Part shown: piece by piece, positions 26,841-34,793 of the stretch
How the letters are laid out: each line of letters begins with the position of its first letter
How positions within the stretch are numbered: the stretch's first letter is position 1
Origin: Pseudomonas hormoni
GTDB taxonomy: Bacteria > Pseudomonadota > Gammaproteobacteria > Pseudomonadales > Pseudomonadaceae
Assembly: GCF_018502625.1 (NCBI RefSeq)
Contig: NZ_CP075566.1
Location: 5,583,001 to 5,647,000 of the forward strand
Direction of reading: 5' to 3'
Length of the DNA stretch: 64,000 bases
Notes under the pieces: generated by a model
Seen by the model: the letters and a program-made list of their open reading frames with translations, nothing else
What the model was told of the DNA's origin: nothing
Database searches by the model: none
Made by a program: the position numbers and the translations under genes

Positions 26841-26914
26841 CCCTAATCGCTAGCAGGCTAGCTCCCACATTGGAACGCATTTCAATGTGTGAGCTAGCCT
26901 GCTAGCGATTAGGG
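26841..26914. repeat. Long inverted repeat (REP-like) between pstS and the MFS gene
   Basis: CCCTAATCGCTAGCAGGCTA and its inverse flank a short spacer, with arms of about 28 bases that are nearly perfect. The core differs from the other REP families (CTAGCAGGCTAGCTC), so it is a third variant. Confidence 0.75.
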
Positions 26915-26941
26915 CCGGTACAGCTACAGACAATTTCGGAA

Positions 26942-28240
26942 TCAGCGCCCCTTCTTCCAGAGATAAGCACCCACCAGAATCCCGACCCCGCACAGAACCG
27001 CGACGTAATACGCCGGGCCCATCGGGCTTTCCTTGAGCAGCAGGCTGACGATCATCGGCGTCATGCCACCGAAAATGGCGTAAGCCACGTTGTAAGAGAA
27101 CGACAGGCCGCTGAAGCGCACCACCGGCGGGAATGCCTTGACCATGACGTACGGAACCGCGCCGATGGTGCCCACCAGCAAGCCAGTCAAAGCGTACATC
27201 GGGAACAGCCAGTCAGGATGCTCGGCCAGGCTGTGGTAGAAGGTCCAGGAACTGGCCAGCAACGCGGCACAGCCGAACACGAACACCCGGCCCGCGCCGA
27301 AGCGATCCGCGAGGGCGCCGGAAATGATGCAGCCAATGCTCAGGAACACGATCGCCACGCTGTTGGACTGTAAGGCGGTGGTCGGCGAGAAGTGGTGGAC
27401 CGTCTGCAACACAGTCGGGGTCATCAAAATCAATACCACGATGGCAGCGGACAGGAGCCAGGTCAGCAGCATGGAAATCAGAATTGCCCCGCGATGGTCG
27501 CGCAACACAGCGCGCAGCGGCACTTCTTCGGCCAGCGCCTTGCGCAGTTGCAGCTCGGCGAAAACAGGGGTCTCGTGCAACCAACGGCGCAGATAAACCG
27601 AGAACAGCCCGAACACACCGCCGAGCAGGAACGGGATCCGCCAGGCGTAATCCGTCACTTCCACCGGGGTGTAGAGGCTGTTGATCGCGGTGGCGACCAG
27701 CGAACCCAGGAGGATGCCCGCCGTCAGACCGCTGGTCAGGGTGCCGCAGGCGTAGCCGATGTGCCGCTGCGGTACGTGTTCGGAAACGAAGACCCACGCG
27801 CCAGGCACCTCACCACCAATCGCCGCGCCTTGTATCACCCGCATCAGCAGCAACAGGATTGGCGCCCACATGCCGATTTGCGCGTAGGTCGGCAGCAAAC
27901 CCATGATCAGGGTCGGCACCGCCATCATGAAAATACTCAGGGTGAACATCTTCTTGCGACCCAACAGGTCACCGAAGTGCGCCATCACGATCCCGCCCAG
28001 CGGCCGTGCCAGGTAGCCGGCGGCAAAGATGCCGAAGGTCTGCATCAGGCGCAGCCACTCGGGCATGTCGGCCGGGAAGAACAGCTTGCCGACCACCGTT
28101 GCGAAGAACACGAAAATGATGAAGTCGTAGAACTCCAGCGCGCCGCCCAGGGCGGACAGCGATAAAGTCTTGTAGTCATTGCGGGTCAACGGACGTGCGG
28201 ATTGCGTTGGCTGCGCAGTGCTCGAGGGCGCTGTGGTCAT
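26942..28240 (-). CDS. MFS transporter, metabolite:H+ symporter (MHS) type
   Basis: The 432-residue membrane protein has about 12 hydrophobic segments. Family motifs include LSALGGALEFYDFIIFVFFA at the first helix, the cytoplasmic loop HFGDLLGRKKMF and RVIQGAAIGGEVPGAWVFV on the fourth and fifth helices. MHS members carry carboxylates, proline/betaine or shikimate, but the substrate cannot be read from sequence. The chosen ATG at 28240 (MTTAPSSTAQPTQ) follows an AGAAG site. The position beside pstS matches an MFS gene in other Pseudomonas genomes. Confidence 0.9.
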   Translation of the reverse strand: MTTAPSSTAQPTQSARPLTRNDYKTLSLSALGGALEFYDFIIFVFFATVVGKLFFPADMPEWLRLMQTFGIFAAGYLARPLGGIVMAHFGDLLGRKKMFTLSIFMMAVPTLIMGLLPTYAQIGMWAPILLLLMRVIQGAAIGGEVPGAWVFVSEHVPQRHIGYACGTLTSGLTAGILLGSLVATAINSLYTPVEVTDYAWRIPFLLGGVFGLFSVYLRRWLHETPVFAELQLRKALAEEVPLRAVLRDHRGAILISMLLTWLLSAAIVVLILMTPTVLQTVHHFSPTTALQSNSVAIVFLSIGCIISGALADRFGAGRVFVFGCAALLASSWTFYHSLAEHPDWLFPMYALTGLLVGTIGAVPYVMVKAFPPVVRFSGLSFSYNVAYAIFGGMTPMIVSLLLKESPMGPAYYVAVLCGVGILVGAYLWKKGR

Positions 28241-28603
28241 GGCAAGGGCTTCTCTTATAGTCGGATCTGCAACCCCAACAACGCTGGCGGAGGCTTGGGC
28301 AGGTCCGGCACGATAGCAAATTGTTCGAAAAAGCACATAGAGGTGCGTATTTGACGGTCAAAATGAGAACCGGACGGTCGTCTCGGAGTCTACCGACCGA
28401 TATACTCGCGATCTTGCAACAGTTTGAAAGGGTTGCTGTGCGAAGACGCTGCTGGCCTACCAGTCGATTTCGCAGAGTTTCCCTTTAGGCGCCTTACGAA
28501 AAACGTGACGAACGTAGTATGTTCGGGGCTGAATCGTTTTTCCTTGAGACGGCTATTCACCTGAAGTACCAATGAAGAGTCACGGGTCAGAGGCACCCCC
28601 GGC
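28241..28603. other. Divergent intergenic region between the MFS gene and the thioesterase
   Basis: The 363-base gap has no convincing coding frame. It contains a 6-bp inverted repeat CGGTCG/CGACCG (about 28374-28396) followed at once by a TATACT hexamer, so a rightward promoter near 28400 with a long untranslated leader of about 200 bases is possible. Nothing else was recognised. Confidence 0.4.
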
Positions 28604-29008
28604 ATGATAGAGCTCGAACAAGAAGATCCAATCCCGCAAGGCGACCTGGCCCTGCAAATTACCGCGCTTCCCCGTGAAACCAATGGTTTCGGCGATATTT
28701 TCGGCGGCTGGCTGGTGGCGCAGATGGATTTGGCCGGCACCGCAATGGCCAGCAAAGTCGCTGGCGGCCGGGTGGCTACCGTGGCGATTGACCGCATGGC
28801 GTTCCTGGTTCCGGTGGCGGTGGGCGCTCAGCTCTCCTTCTATACCCAGGCACTGGAAATCGGTCGCAGCTCGATCCAGATGATGGTTGAGGTCTGGAGC
28901 GACGATCCACTGTCCAGCGAGTGGCGTAAAGTGACTGAAGCCGTGTTTGTGTTCGTGGCCATCGACGGCAGCGGTCGCACCCGTTCGGTTCCGCCACGCG
29001 CACGTTAA
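28604..29008 (+). CDS. Acyl-CoA thioesterase, hotdog fold (YciA-like)
   Basis: The 134-residue protein matches the YciA/BACH hotdog thioesterases that hydrolyse acyl-CoA. It shows NGFGDIFGGWLVAQMDLAGT with the catalytic Asp of the GGWLVAQMD helix, then VATVAIDRMAFLVPVAVGAQ. The ATG follows a weak ribosome binding site. The mutarotase gene follows in the same direction after a 58-base gap. Confidence 0.9.
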   Translation: MIELEQEDPIPQGDLALQITALPRETNGFGDIFGGWLVAQMDLAGTAMASKVAGGRVATVAIDRMAFLVPVAVGAQLSFYTQALEIGRSSIQMMVEVWSDDPLSSEWRKVTEAVFVFVAIDGSGRTRSVPPRAR

Positions 29009-29066
29009 ACACGGCGACCGTTTTGCGGTGTCCATTGCAGTCCTGTTCCCGATCGAGAGTTGCCCC

Positions 29067-29966
29067 ATGAGCACGCCCAACGTTGAAGCCGTGAAACTGG
29101 ACGAACTGAACTGCTGGCGCATCCGCCACGGTCAGGCCGAATTGCTGGTGGCCCAGCAAGGTGCGCACATCCTGAGTTATCAATTGGCTGGCCAACCGCC
29201 GCTGATCTGGCTCAACGACGAGGCTGTGTTCAAGAGTGGCAAGAGCATCCGCGCCGGCGTGCCAGTGTGCTGGCCGTGGTTCGGCAATTTTTCGCGCAAC
29301 CCGCAGAGCGTCCAGGCGATGCGCGTCAGCAGCGAACCGCCGACCGCCCACGGTTTTGTACGGGCGATGGACTGGGAGCTGGGCAGCATCGAAACCGAAG
29401 GTGAAAGCCTGAAGGTGGAATTCGTCCTGCCCTACCCTGAAGGCGGCTTCCCAGGCTGGCCGCATCAGGTGGATTTGAAGTTGAGCATTCGACTGGATGA
29501 ACAACTGCACATCAGCCTGACCAGCCACAACGAAGGCAGCGACACCGTCACGATCAGCCAGGCGCTGCACAGCTATTTCGCGGTCAGCGACGTGCGCAAT
29601 GTGCATGTTGAAGGGCTGGATGGCTTGAATTACATCGAGACGCTGGATGACTGGAAAACCGTGCCCCAGACCGGTGACCTGCGTTTTAACGGCGAGACTG
29701 ATCGCATCTACCTCAACACCCCGGCGAAACTCACCATCGTCGATCCAGCTTGGGAACGGCGCATCGAGCTGACCAGCAGCGGCTCACGCTCGGCGGTGAT
29801 CTGGAACCCGTGGATTGATCGAGCGACGGCGTTCAGTGATATGGCAGAGGATGGCTGGCAGCGGATGCTGTGCATTGAAACGGCGAATGTGATGGATGAT
29901 GTGGTGGCATTGGCGCCGGGCGCGAGCCATACCCTCGGTGTGAGCATCGGTAGCAAGCCTCTGTAA
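29067..29966 (+). CDS. D-hexose-6-phosphate mutarotase (YeaD-like aldose epimerase)
   Basis: The 299-residue cytoplasmic enzyme would interconvert alpha and beta anomers of glucose-6-phosphate. It has the YeaD-type galactose mutarotase fold with QGAHILSYQLAGQPPLIWLN, RAGVPVCWPWFGNFSRN, TAHGFVR (likely catalytic His) and ALHSYFAVSDV with the second conserved His. A glutamate in the C-terminal LCIETANV is expected to complete the site. The ATG at 29067 gives the usual length; upstream in-frame codons lie over the thioesterase end. Confidence 0.92.
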   Translation: MSTPNVEAVKLDELNCWRIRHGQAELLVAQQGAHILSYQLAGQPPLIWLNDEAVFKSGKSIRAGVPVCWPWFGNFSRNPQSVQAMRVSSEPPTAHGFVRAMDWELGSIETEGESLKVEFVLPYPEGGFPGWPHQVDLKLSIRLDEQLHISLTSHNEGSDTVTISQALHSYFAVSDVRNVHVEGLDGLNYIETLDDWKTVPQTGDLRFNGETDRIYLNTPAKLTIVDPAWERRIELTSSGSRSAVIWNPWIDRATAFSDMAEDGWQRMLCIETANVMDDVVALAPGASHTLGVSIGSKPL

Positions 29967-29980
29967 CACCACAAACCTAA

Positions 29981-30070
29981 TGTTGGAGCGAGCCTGCTCG
30001 CGATGGCGATATAACAGTCAACATAGACGCTGAATGTTATGGCCTCATCGCGAGCAGGCTCGCTCCCACA
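29981..30070. repeat. REP pair (inverted), TGTTGGAGCGAGCCTGCTCG family
   Basis: Two inverted copies of the REP core with arms of about 25 bases lie in the convergent gap after the mutarotase gene. Confidence 0.85.
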
Positions 30071-30080
30071 TTTGGATCAC

Positions 30081-30617
30081 CTACAGATCCGACTCCTTCA
30101 CCACTCTGACTTTCGCCGCATCCAGCGCATACGCCGCATCGGCCAAATCATTGTTGACCTTCTCGATCTTCAACGTGCCCGTTACCCACAGCGGTGTGTA
30201 GATATCATCCAGCTTCAACCCTTTCGGATAGCGCACCAGCACCAATTGGTTAGGCGGCGGTGGCGGCACATGGATGCAAGCCCCCGGATACGGCACGAGG
30301 AAGAACAGCGTGCTGCGACCCTTGGCGTCGGATTCCAGCGGCACCGGATAACCGCCGATACGGATGTTCTTGTCATTCATCGACGGTACGGTTTTGGTCG
30401 AATACATCACCGCCGGCAAGCCCTTGCTCTGCTTCATGCCACCCTTTTCGGTAAAGGTGCCATTGGCTTCGGGGGAGTCGTGGTCGATTTCGGGCATGGC
30501 CTCGAGGGCTTTCTGGTCCGACTTGGGCATCAGTTCGAGCCAGTCGGTTTCCGGCAGTTCGCCGGCATGGGCGAGGCCCGAACCCAGAAAAAGAAGAGTC
30601 AACAGAAGACGGCGCAT
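30081..30617 (-). CDS. Exported DUF3299-family protein
   Basis: The 178-residue protein has a signal peptide (MRRLLLTLLFLGSGLAHA). It carries the DUF3299 hallmark LFFLVPYPGACIHVPPPPPN with a conserved Cys-x-His, and the IRIGGYPVPLE strand. It is predicted to be periplasmic. The function is unknown. The Cys and His in the conserved loop could bind metal or act catalytically, which is inference. The start at 30617 is chosen because it opens the signal peptide. Confidence 0.85.
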   Translation of the reverse strand: MRRLLLTLLFLGSGLAHAGELPETDWLELMPKSDQKALEAMPEIDHDSPEANGTFTEKGGMKQSKGLPAVMYSTKTVPSMNDKNIRIGGYPVPLESDAKGRSTLFFLVPYPGACIHVPPPPPNQLVLVRYPKGLKLDDIYTPLWVTGTLKIEKVNNDLADAAYALDAAKVRVVKESDL

Positions 30618-30705
30618 GAAGGTGCTCGGCAAGAGAGAGGACGGTAAAACGCCGAGCATTCTAGCCCTCCCTGCGTGCGGCGCAGAGAGGGCTTTGTCGC
30701 TTGGA

Positions 30706-30951
30706 TCAGTTTCTTTTGATCAAGCCGTAGATCACCAGCAAAATCACGGCGCCAACCAGCGCCCCCAGGAAGCCTGCGCCTTGGCCTGCCTGATAGAAGC
30801 CCAGGGCCTGACCGCCGTAAGTGGCCGCCAGCGAACCGCCGATACCGAGCAGGATGGTCATGATCCAGCCCATGCTGTCATCACCCGGTTTCAGGAACCG
30901 GGCCAGCAGGCCGACAATCAAGCCGATAAAGATGGTTCCGATAATTCCCAT
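30706..30951 (-). CDS. GlsB/YeaQ/YmgE-family stress-response membrane protein
   Basis: An 81-residue protein with three hydrophobic segments rich in glycine (GIIGTIFIGLIVGLLARFLK, MGWIMTILLGIGGSLAATYG, FLGALVGAVILLVIYGLIKR). The family is small inner-membrane proteins, often induced by stress. The ATG at 30951 has a good AGAGGGA site. Confidence 0.9.
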   Translation of the reverse strand: MGIIGTIFIGLIVGLLARFLKPGDDSMGWIMTILLGIGGSLAATYGGQALGFYQAGQGAGFLGALVGAVILLVIYGLIKRN

Positions 30952-31058
30952 GGCATTTCCCTCTGGTTGAATGGCAATGCCCAAAGCCTAGTCAGACTTT
31001 GGCATCCTGCCATGAGAGAACGGCGGCCCCTGAATGGTTCCGCCGCGGCCACATGAAA

Positions 31059-32141
31059 CTATTCCGCGATCAGCGCTTCGACCTTGAGGATCTGTGCCGC
31101 CAGTGTCTCGCGGTCTGCACAACGCAGGTTGGCGTGACCGACCTTGCGGCCGACCTTGAACGCCTTGCCATAGTGATGCAGATGGCAATCGGCGATGGCC
31201 AGGACTTTTTCGGTCTCCGGCACTTTACCGATGAAGTTGAGCATGGCGCTCTCGCCCACCTTGGCCGTCGACCCCAACGGCAGACCGGCAACAGCCCGCA
31301 GGTGGTTTTCGAACTGGCTGCATTCGGCACCTTCAGTGGTCCAGTGCCCGGAATTGTGTACGCGCGGGGCAATCTCGTTGGCCTTCAGGCCACCGTCGAC
31401 TTCAAAGAACTCGAACGCCATCACACCAACGTAGTTCAACTGCTTGAGTACGCGGCTGGAGTAGTCTTCCGCCAAGGCTTGCAACGGGTGGTCGGTGCTG
31501 GCCACGGACAGTTTGAGGATGCCGCTGTCGTGGGTGTTGTGAACCAGCGGGTAGAACTTCGTTTCGCCATCGCGGGCACGCACAGCGATCAGCGACACTT
31601 CGCCGGTGAACGGCACGAAGCCTTCCAGCAGGCAGGCAACGCTGCCCAGTTCAGCGAAGGTGCCGACCACATCTTCAGCGGTGCGCAGGACTTTCTGGCC
31701 CTTGCCGTCGTAACCCAGGGTGCGGGTTTTCAACACGGCCGGCAGACCGATGGACGCCACGGCGGCATCCAGGTCGGCTTGCGACTGGATGTCGGCGAAC
31801 GCCGGAGTGGGAATCCCCAAATCCTTGAACATGCTCTTCTCGAACCAGCGATCGCGGGCGATGCGCAGGGCTTCGGCGCTCGGGTAGACCGGGACGAATT
31901 GCGACAGGAAGGCCACGGTTTCAGCCGGAACGCTTTCGAATTCGAAGGTCACCAGATCGACTTCATCGGCCAGTTGACGCAGGTGATCCTGATCGCCGTA
32001 ATCGGCCCGCAGGTGTTCGCCCAACGCGGCTGCGCAAGCATCCGGCGCAGGGTCCAGGAAAGCGAAGTTCATGCCCAGCGGAGTGCCCGCCAGCGCCAAC
32101 ATGCGACCCAACTGGCCGCCACCGATTACACCGATCTTCAT
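31059..32141 (-). CDS. purK: 5-(carboxyamino)imidazole ribonucleotide synthase PurK
   Basis: The 360-residue ATP-grasp enzyme makes N5-CAIR from AIR, ATP and bicarbonate in purine synthesis. It starts MKIGVIGGGQLGRMLALAG (dinucleotide-fold motif). The ATP-grasp part has LKTRTLGYDGKGQ, the conserved VSLIAVRARDGE and the active-site segment ANEIAPRVHNSGHWT. It is 11 bases downstream of purE, which supplies the next step. Confidence 0.97.
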   Translation of the reverse strand: MKIGVIGGGQLGRMLALAGTPLGMNFAFLDPAPDACAAALGEHLRADYGDQDHLRQLADEVDLVTFEFESVPAETVAFLSQFVPVYPSAEALRIARDRWFEKSMFKDLGIPTPAFADIQSQADLDAAVASIGLPAVLKTRTLGYDGKGQKVLRTAEDVVGTFAELGSVACLLEGFVPFTGEVSLIAVRARDGETKFYPLVHNTHDSGILKLSVASTDHPLQALAEDYSSRVLKQLNYVGVMAFEFFEVDGGLKANEIAPRVHNSGHWTTEGAECSQFENHLRAVAGLPLGSTAKVGESAMLNFIGKVPETEKVLAIADCHLHHYGKAFKVGRKVGHANLRCADRETLAAQILKVEALIAE

Positions 32142-32152
32142 CGTCAACAACC

Positions 32153-32644
32153 TCAGGCGATGCGTGGGTCTGGATTGTCCAGGACGCTGTCTGTCTGCTC
32201 AGCACGGAAGGTTTTCAGTACTTCGTGGAACTGCGGGTGCTTGGCGCCCAGGATACTCGCCGACAACAGCGCTGCGTTGATTGCGCCAGCCTTGCCGATG
32301 GCCAGGGTGGCGACCGGAATGCCCGCAGGCATCTGCACAATAGAGAGCAGCGAGTCGACGCCGGAAAGCATCGACGACTGCACCGGCACGCCCAGCACCG
32401 GCAGGTGGGTCTTGGCCGCACACATGCCTGGCAGGTGGGCCGCGCCACCGGCACCGGCGATGATCACCTCGATGCCACGCGCCTCGGCCTCTTCGGCGTA
32501 CTGGAACAGCAGGTCCGGGGTCCGGTGGGCAGAGACCACTTTCACCTCGTAAGGGATGCCGAGCTTTTCCAGCATATCGGCGGTGTGGCTAAGGGTGGAC
32601 CAATCGGACTTGGAGCCCATGATCACGCCAACCAGTGCACTCAT
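32153..32644 (-). CDS. purE: N5-CAIR mutase PurE (class I)
   Basis: The 163-residue mutase converts N5-CAIR to CAIR. The family signatures are present: [46 protein letters not shown] and [20 protein letters not shown]. It is the first gene of the purE-purK operon. The untranslated leader upstream holds two terminator-like hairpins, so its expression may be set by transcription attenuation. Confidence 0.97.
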   Translation of the reverse strand: MSALVGVIMGSKSDWSTLSHTADMLEKLGIPYEVKVVSAHRTPDLLFQYAEEAEARGIEVIIAGAGGAAHLPGMCAAKTHLPVLGVPVQSSMLSGVDSLLSIVQMPAGIPVATLAIGKAGAINAALLSASILGAKHPQFHEVLKTFRAEQTDSVLDNPDPRIA

Positions 32645-33000
32645 CGTCGTGCCTCTTCTCTCTGGGCGCCCGCAGGCGCGTCAAAAAACAACAAGCCACG
32701 CAAAATGCGTGGCTTGATTGTACGAAAAATGGCCGGACGAACCGGCCGAAGGCCGCGCAGTATACCTCAATGAAGCAGATAAACAGCCCCTTGAATGACC
32801 TTCTGTCTTATCACCCATTCGTACGTCAACCGACTGGTTTAACTGACTCGAAAGTCAGAGCCAAGAGCGGATCGGGATTCTTTCGAGCCTTGATCAAATC
32901 ATAACTTCTGCAACACAACCAGCCGATACAAAACACTTAATACCGCTTATATATTTATGCAGTTACTCGCCCACAACCTTATTAAATATTTGAGGCACCC
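32645..33000. other. Divergent intergenic region between purE and the HExxH protein gene
   Basis: The 356-base gap has a GC-rich half carrying the purE leader (32645-32764). The other half (32765-33000) is distinctly AT-rich and belongs to the 5' side of the secreted HExxH protein. No further gene was seen. Confidence 0.6.
32681..32764 (-). promoter_or_regulatory. purE leader with -10 element and two tandem terminator-like hairpins
   Basis: Read on the minus strand, a TATACT -10 hexamer (32759-32764) is followed by GGCCGG-TTCGT-CCGGCC (32731-32747) and ATTTTT. A second hairpin AAGCCACGC/GCGTGGCTT (32693-32715) then ends in GTTGTTTTTT. An upstream GGCC (near 32751) could pair alternatively with the first hairpin's 5' arm. 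A third small GC hairpin precedes the Shine-Dalgarno. This layout suggests attenuation of purEK. The -35 element is not evident. Confidence 0.55.
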
Positions 33001-33690
33001 ATGAGCACTTTAAAAAACATACTCACAACATTCGCAATGTTATTAATCCCGCTAACCACCTACGCAACGCAGGTAATCGATGAAACACCCTGGCCATTAG
33101 CTACATTGCTCACACCCAAAAGCTTAAGCAATGTTGCCGTCGAAAGAAGACCCCTTTTTGTTATTGCCTTTGTGCATGATGATGTTCATGAAACGACAAT
33201 CTCTTCGCTTTTCTCGCACCACCTTGTTCCGCTCATCAAAGAGCTCCAGGAAACAACGGGGCGCAAGGTATCCGTGCGACTCGTTCGCGACGAGCCGCCC
33301 TACACTAACTATGCGTACAAAGGTGCGAGTCAAACATCATATGATGGATGGAGAGAACTAGGCACCCACTACCGAGACAAGAACAATCTCCCTGTCAACA
33401 GAACCACTAAATTCATATTGCTTACAAAAGACTACATGAATGACGAGACTGCGGGGCTCGCAGTGAGCGGCCAACAGTTTGCCATTGCTTCGTTAGTTCA
33501 CAAACAAGTAGTCGGGCACGAAATAGGGCATTTGCTGGACGCACAACACGAACTCTCGGAAGAGCGATTCTACGGCTGGATCTGCGAAACTTTCATGATA
33601 CCGAAAGTTAATCCTTTGAAAGGTAACTGCGAAGTCTTTACCGATCCCAACCGTTCACGCATCAACGCCTACCTGGCCAACGTTCCATAA
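33001..33690 (+). CDS. Putative secreted zinc metalloprotease-like protein (HExxHxxxxxH)
   Basis: The 229-residue product has a signal peptide (ILTTFAMLLIPLTTYA). It carries HEIGHLLDAQH at 173-183, i.e. HExxHxxxxxH, close to the metzincin zinc site except that the usual Gly at position 8 is Asp. Downstream are two cysteines (WICETFMIP, KGNCEVF) and a Met (TFMIP) that might act as a Met-turn. The codon and base composition is AT-richer than in neighbouring genes, suggesting horizontal gain. I do not recognise the family. Protease activity is inferred only from the motif. Confidence 0.7.
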   Translation: MSTLKNILTTFAMLLIPLTTYATQVIDETPWPLATLLTPKSLSNVAVERRPLFVIAFVHDDVHETTISSLFSHHLVPLIKELQETTGRKVSVRLVRDEPPYTNYAYKGASQTSYDGWRELGTHYRDKNNLPVNRTTKFILLTKDYMNDETAGLAVSGQQFAIASLVHKQVVGHEIGHLLDAQHELSEERFYGWICETFMIPKVNPLKGNCEVFTDPNRSRINAYLANVP

Positions 33691-33701
33691 ATCGAGATGT
33701 T

Positions 33702-34613
33702 CTAGGAATGACTACCTGCCGCCCCGCCCTCAAGCTTGCGCCACAACAACCGCACGTTCGCCTTGCGAACCAGCGCGCAGCGATACAGGCGAATTTCCAG
33801 TGGCACATGCCATTGCGGGCCGCCGCAGACCACCAGCTCACCGCGCGCCAGCTCGGCGCGCACGCTGAGCTGCGGCACCCAGGCGATACCCAGGCCTTCG
33901 AGTGCCATGCTTTTCAGGCTGTCGGCCATCGCCGTTTCGTAAATGGTGGTGAAGCGCAGCGCCCGCTGACGCAGCAGCATGTTCACCGAGCGCCCGAGAA
34001 ACGCGCCGGCGCTGTAGGCGAGCAGCGGCACGCTTCCCTCGCCTTCGAGGTCGAACAGCGGCTTGCCATCGGCGTCCGCTGCGCACACCGGGAGCATTTC
34101 GGTGTGGCCCAGGTGCAGTGACGGGAAAATCTCCGGGTCCATCTGCAGGGCGGCATCCGGGTCATAAAACGCCAGCATCAGGTCGCAACCGCCCTCACGC
34201 AATGCATGCACGGCGTCGCCAACGTTAGTGGCGACCAGACGCGTGGCAATGTTCAGCCCTTCGTTGCGCAGCTGCGCGATCCAGCGTGGGAAGAAACCCA
34301 ACGCCAACGAGTGCGCAGCAGCGACCTGCATCACTTCGCCCTGCCCGCCTTCCAAGTGATGAAGGTGACGCAGCACTTCGCCAAGCTGTTCGACCACGGT
34401 ACGCGCGGTGACCAGGAACAACTGCCCCGCCGCGGTCAGCTCCACCGGCGTGCGCGAGCGGTTGACCAGTTGCAGCCCCAGCGCTGCTTCCAGGCTGCGA
34501 ATCCGTCGGCTGAATGCCGGCTGGGTCACGAAGCGGCGTTCTGCAGCCTGGGAGAAGCTGCGGGTGGCGGCCAGGGCACTGAAGTCCTCAAGCCATTTAC
34601 TTTCCAGATTCAT
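33702..34613 (-). CDS. LysR-family transcriptional regulator next to aspartase
   Basis: The 303-residue regulator has an N-terminal winged helix-turn-helix (residues 5-65, FSALAATRSFSQAAERRFVT then QPAFSRRIRSLEAALGLQLV) and a LysR effector-binding domain (about 90-300). The chosen ATG at 34613 is preceded by GGGAGGACGTG. It is divergent from aspA, so it probably controls aspartate/ammonia metabolism, although the ligand is unknown. A palindrome TATGC-N7-GCATA (34681-34697) in the shared gap is a plausible binding site. Confidence 0.9.
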   Translation of the reverse strand: MNLESKWLEDFSALAATRSFSQAAERRFVTQPAFSRRIRSLEAALGLQLVNRSRTPVELTAAGQLFLVTARTVVEQLGEVLRHLHHLEGGQGEVMQVAAAHSLALGFFPRWIAQLRNEGLNIATRLVATNVGDAVHALREGGCDLMLAFYDPDAALQMDPEIFPSLHLGHTEMLPVCAADADGKPLFDLEGEGSVPLLAYSAGAFLGRSVNMLLRQRALRFTTIYETAMADSLKSMALEGLGIAWVPQLSVRAELARGELVVCGGPQWHVPLEIRLYRCALVRKANVRLLWRKLEGGAAGSHS

Positions 34614-34680
34614 CACGTCCTCCCGGACACGCACCAATTTAGGTCACACGCTCGCCACACACGCGGCGTCACATGGGCAT

Positions 34681-34697
34681 TATGCCGAATGTGCATA
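34681..34697. promoter_or_regulatory. Candidate LysR-type binding palindrome between the LysR gene and aspA
   Basis: TATGC-CGAATGT-GCATA is a perfect 5-bp palindrome in the 180-base divergent promoter region, a typical spacing for a LysR recognition site. Confidence 0.4.
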
Positions 34698-34793
34698 GGC
34701 CAGTGTTTAACAGCATTGGCCGAAAATTCTCCACAAGCCTAGCATTTGCAGTGTTCCGGCACAGACCGGGTCCATATCGAGATGATTTCTATC

